From Bradyrhizobium sp. 190 (GTDB taxonomy: Bacteria; Pseudomonadota; Alphaproteobacteria; Rhizobiales; Xanthobacteraceae), in the NCBI RefSeq assembly GCF_023073415.1, contig NZ_JADPJL010000024.1, forward strand, positions 124,001 through 188,000: a stretch of 64,000 bases of DNA. Reading direction: 5' to 3'. The notes under the pieces were generated by a model that searched no databases, was not told the DNA's origin, and worked only from the letters and a program-made list of their open reading frames with translations. A program made the translations under genes and the position numbers. Of this stretch, positions 62,444 to 64,000 are shown piece by piece; positions within the stretch are counted from its first letter, which is position 1, and each line of letters begins with the position of its first letter.

Positions 62444-63157
62444 TCACGCCCGCTCGTCGATCTGGCGGGACAGGATGGCGGAAAATTCGTCGGCGAAGCC
62501 TTCCAGCCGCTGCGCCTGCCGGTTCACCTCGGACGTGAACTTATTGTAGAAAATGGTCGCCGGGATGGCGGCGATGAGACCGATAGCGGTCGCAAACAGC
62601 GCTTCCGCAATGCCGGGCGCCACCACCGCGAGCGACGTATTTTTCGAGGCCGCGATCGACTGGAAGCTCGACATGATGCCCCAAACGGTTCCGAACAGGC
62701 CCACAAACGGCCCGGCCGACCCGACGGTCGCCAGCACCAGGAGCCTTCGTTCCAGCCGCTCGACCTCGCGGGCGATGGAGACGTTCATCACCTTCTCGAT
62801 CCGCATCTGCAGACCGGCAAAGGAGCGTGTCTGGCTCTCGAACGAGCGCTTCCACTCGCGCATGGCCGCGACGAAACAGGCCGCCATCGACTGCGTCGGT
62901 TTGGCCGACAGCGCGCGATAAAGTTCCTCGATCGATTGACCCGACCAGAAGGCCTGCTCGAAGCGGTCCATGGCGCGCTTGGTGCGGCCATAGAGGAAAA
63001 TCTTGTCGATCGCGATCGCCCAGACCCAGACCGAGCAGGCCAGGAGTCCCATCATGACCGTTTTCACGACCCAATGGGCCTGCATAAACAGCGCAATCAG
63101 CGACACGTCAGCGGAGACCAACGGCAGGGCTGCCGGAGCCACGTCGGCGGGATTCAT
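62444..63157 (-). CDS. tolQ: Tol-Pal system protein TolQ
   Basis: A 237-residue membrane protein with three helices (about 29-49, 145-167, 180-202) and the conserved TVWGIMSSFQSI and GIAEALFATAIGLIAAIPA segments of the MotA/TolQ/ExbB family. It is the stator subunit. No ybgC lies upstream in the window. A near-CtrA site lies about 220 bases upstream. Confidence 0.95.
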   Translation of the reverse strand: MNPADVAPAALPLVSADVSLIALFMQAHWVVKTVMMGLLACSVWVWAIAIDKIFLYGRTKRAMDRFEQAFWSGQSIEELYRALSAKPTQSMAACFVAAMREWKRSFESQTRSFAGLQMRIEKVMNVSIAREVERLERRLLVLATVGSAGPFVGLFGTVWGIMSSFQSIAASKNTSLAVVAPGIAEALFATAIGLIAAIPATIFYNKFTSEVNRQAQRLEGFADEFSAILSRQIDERA

Positions 63158-63377
63158 GGGCGGTATCCTCTCAACGCAAGTGTCCCTATTTCCTCCGGGA
63201 GCAATCGGCTGCCGGTACCACAGCCGCGCGTCGGGCGCGGCGTCATGCGCCAGCGCGAGAGCTCTCTTGGTGTCGCATGGGGGGCCCGCCGAAAGCCGGG
63301 TCCTGCTTCCCCTGCCAACATGTCAAAACGAGGGCTATCAGCGCGTCATTCCGTCCCTAACCAGACGCTAAGCTTGG

Positions 63378-63392
63378 TTAACTTTAGGTTAC
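63378..63392. promoter_or_regulatory. Near-CtrA site TTAA-N7-TTAC upstream of tolQ
   Basis: TTAACTTTAGGTTAC differs by one base from the CtrA consensus. It lies in an imperfect palindrome (TTGGTTAAC...GGTTACCAA), 221 bases before tolQ. Confidence 0.35.
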
Positions 63393-63555
63393 CAAAGGGG
63401 AATCCGACTGCCGGAAATCGAGGCAGGCCGGGCGGTTAAGGGGCCCGGGGTCCGGGTTCCATGCCCGGGAAGTGGTGCCCGGCGGGTCGCCTGGCCCTTC
63501 CAGACGGCCGCTTAGCGGGCCTCAGGTGGGGGTGAGCGAGGCCAGTTCTCTCCAC

Positions 63556-63671
63556 GTCATTGCGAGCCAACGGGTCGGCGCGAAGCGCCGCCCGATGACA
63601 GGCTCCGTGAAGCAATCCATTCTTTCCGTGCACGAGGTGACAATGGATTGCTTCGCTTCGCTCGCAATGAC
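63556..63671. repeat. Palindromic repeat, GTCATTGCGAGC family, copy 2
   Basis: Outer arms GTCATTGCGAG/CTCGCAATGAC and inner AAGCAATCCATT/AATGGATTGCTT, as at 48153-48229, with an extra 30-40 bases of GC-rich sequence in the left arm. Confidence 0.72.
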
Positions 63672-63729
63672 GGTGGATATAGTTTCGCCTTCTCGCGGCG
63701 CATTGCGTCCGAGGTTTGCATCTTCGTTT

Positions 63730-64000
63730 GCCCTCCTGAACTTAGAGGGCGCAGGGAAGACCGGGTGCACGCTGCACCCGCGGTCTCGTGTGCAATTTGC
63801 GCGTAAGAAGACGCACACGAGCATACAGGTTCAGCGGAAACACTCCGGCCTTCCCTGCGCAATGGCTTTACGGCTTACTTCGAGCTCTCCCCGGTGAACG
63901 GCTCTTTTGCCACCGTCGCCCGTGAGAGGCGTGCCTCTCGCGAACTTAGCGCCAGCACCGCGGCGTCAGGACCACACGACTTCGCCGTACGCTTCAGGCG
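63730..64000. repeat. Long repeat-like non-coding segment (continues beyond the window)
   Basis: This segment begins with GAGGGCGCAGGGAAGACC and contains GGGTGCACGCTGCACCC, a small palindrome. From memory it resembles a dispersed several-hundred-base element of Bradyrhizobium; I cannot confirm that from a single copy. No credible ORF is present. Confidence 0.4.

Larger units (their letters stand above)
63158..64000. other. Intergenic and repeat region up to the window end
   Basis: No credible gene is seen. It contains the tolQ upstream region with a near-CtrA site, a palindromic repeat (63556-63671) and a long non-coding repeat-like stretch (from about 63730). Short ORFs here fall within repeats. 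Confidence 0.6.

Noticed and set aside
63520..63900. Short ORFs (up to 141 codons) at the right end
   Set aside because: They fall within palindromic and repeat-like DNA and have no ribosome sites or domains.

Overview
This window is chromosomal DNA of a high-GC alphaproteobacterium, most likely Bradyrhizobium or a close relative in the Nitrobacteraceae. The evidence is a GapR/DUF2312 protein, an aa3-oxidase subunit IV mini-protein, Tol-Pal plus TilS-FtsH synteny, an alphaproteobacterial LexA box (GTTC-N7-GTTC), an EcfG-type stress promoter, CtrA-type boxes, two cobalamin riboswitches, and palindromic intergenic repeats of the sort common in this group. I see no tRNA, rRNA, CRISPR array, prophage or intact insertion sequence. 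Most long antisense ORFs are GC shadows of real genes.

Layout. 1-9.2 kb: the start of an ABC-F gene with a structured leader that holds a small leader ORF, a PAS-GGDEF-EAL protein, an LhgO-like oxidase, two DUF465 proteins, a small gene pair behind a LexA box, a GGDEF protein and purEK. 9.2-18.1 kb: aquaporin, rpsU, a TPR lipoprotein, a low-complexity membrane protein, a cupin, a ChaA-type antiporter, a hydrolase, the pntAA-pntAB-pntB transhydrogenase operon and a 50-residue oxidase subunit. 18.1-22.8 kb: a Doc/AbrB toxin-antitoxin pair with a perfect operator, an intradiol dioxygenase-like protein, oligoendopeptidase F, and an overlapping HTH/unknown pair. 22.8-32.8 kb: TerC, a TacA-like sigma-54 activator behind a perfect CtrA box, an L,D-transpeptidase, a DUF882 peptidase, gapR, DUF1244, DUF1036 and pyruvate kinase.

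32.8-48.1 kb: OsmC, TetR, a glycosyltransferase remnant cut off at a palindromic repeat, nrdB-nrdA under a B12 riboswitch, an MccR/RamB-type regulator divergent from a thioesterase-prpD-prpC-prpB methylcitrate operon, and metE under a second B12 riboswitch. The two riboswitches would shut off two B12-independent enzymes (class I ribonucleotide reductase and MetE) when cobalamin is plentiful. 48.1-64 kb: ftsH, tilS, a manganese catalase-DUF892 fusion with an EcfG-like promoter, cpoB, a hydrolase, pal, a FeeM-like N-acyl amino acid synthase behind a perfect CtrA box, a GGDEF-EAL protein, tolB, tolA, tolR and tolQ, then repeats to the window end.

The best leads are: (1) the ABC-F leader, where a 23-codon ORF with a strong ribosome binding site ends inside a 24-bp perfect palindrome overlapping a competing hairpin; (2) CtrA boxes ahead of the TacA-like and FeeM-like genes; (3) tol-pal opened by c-di-GMP and acyl-amino-acid signalling genes; (4) a LexA box ahead of an unknown two-gene unit.
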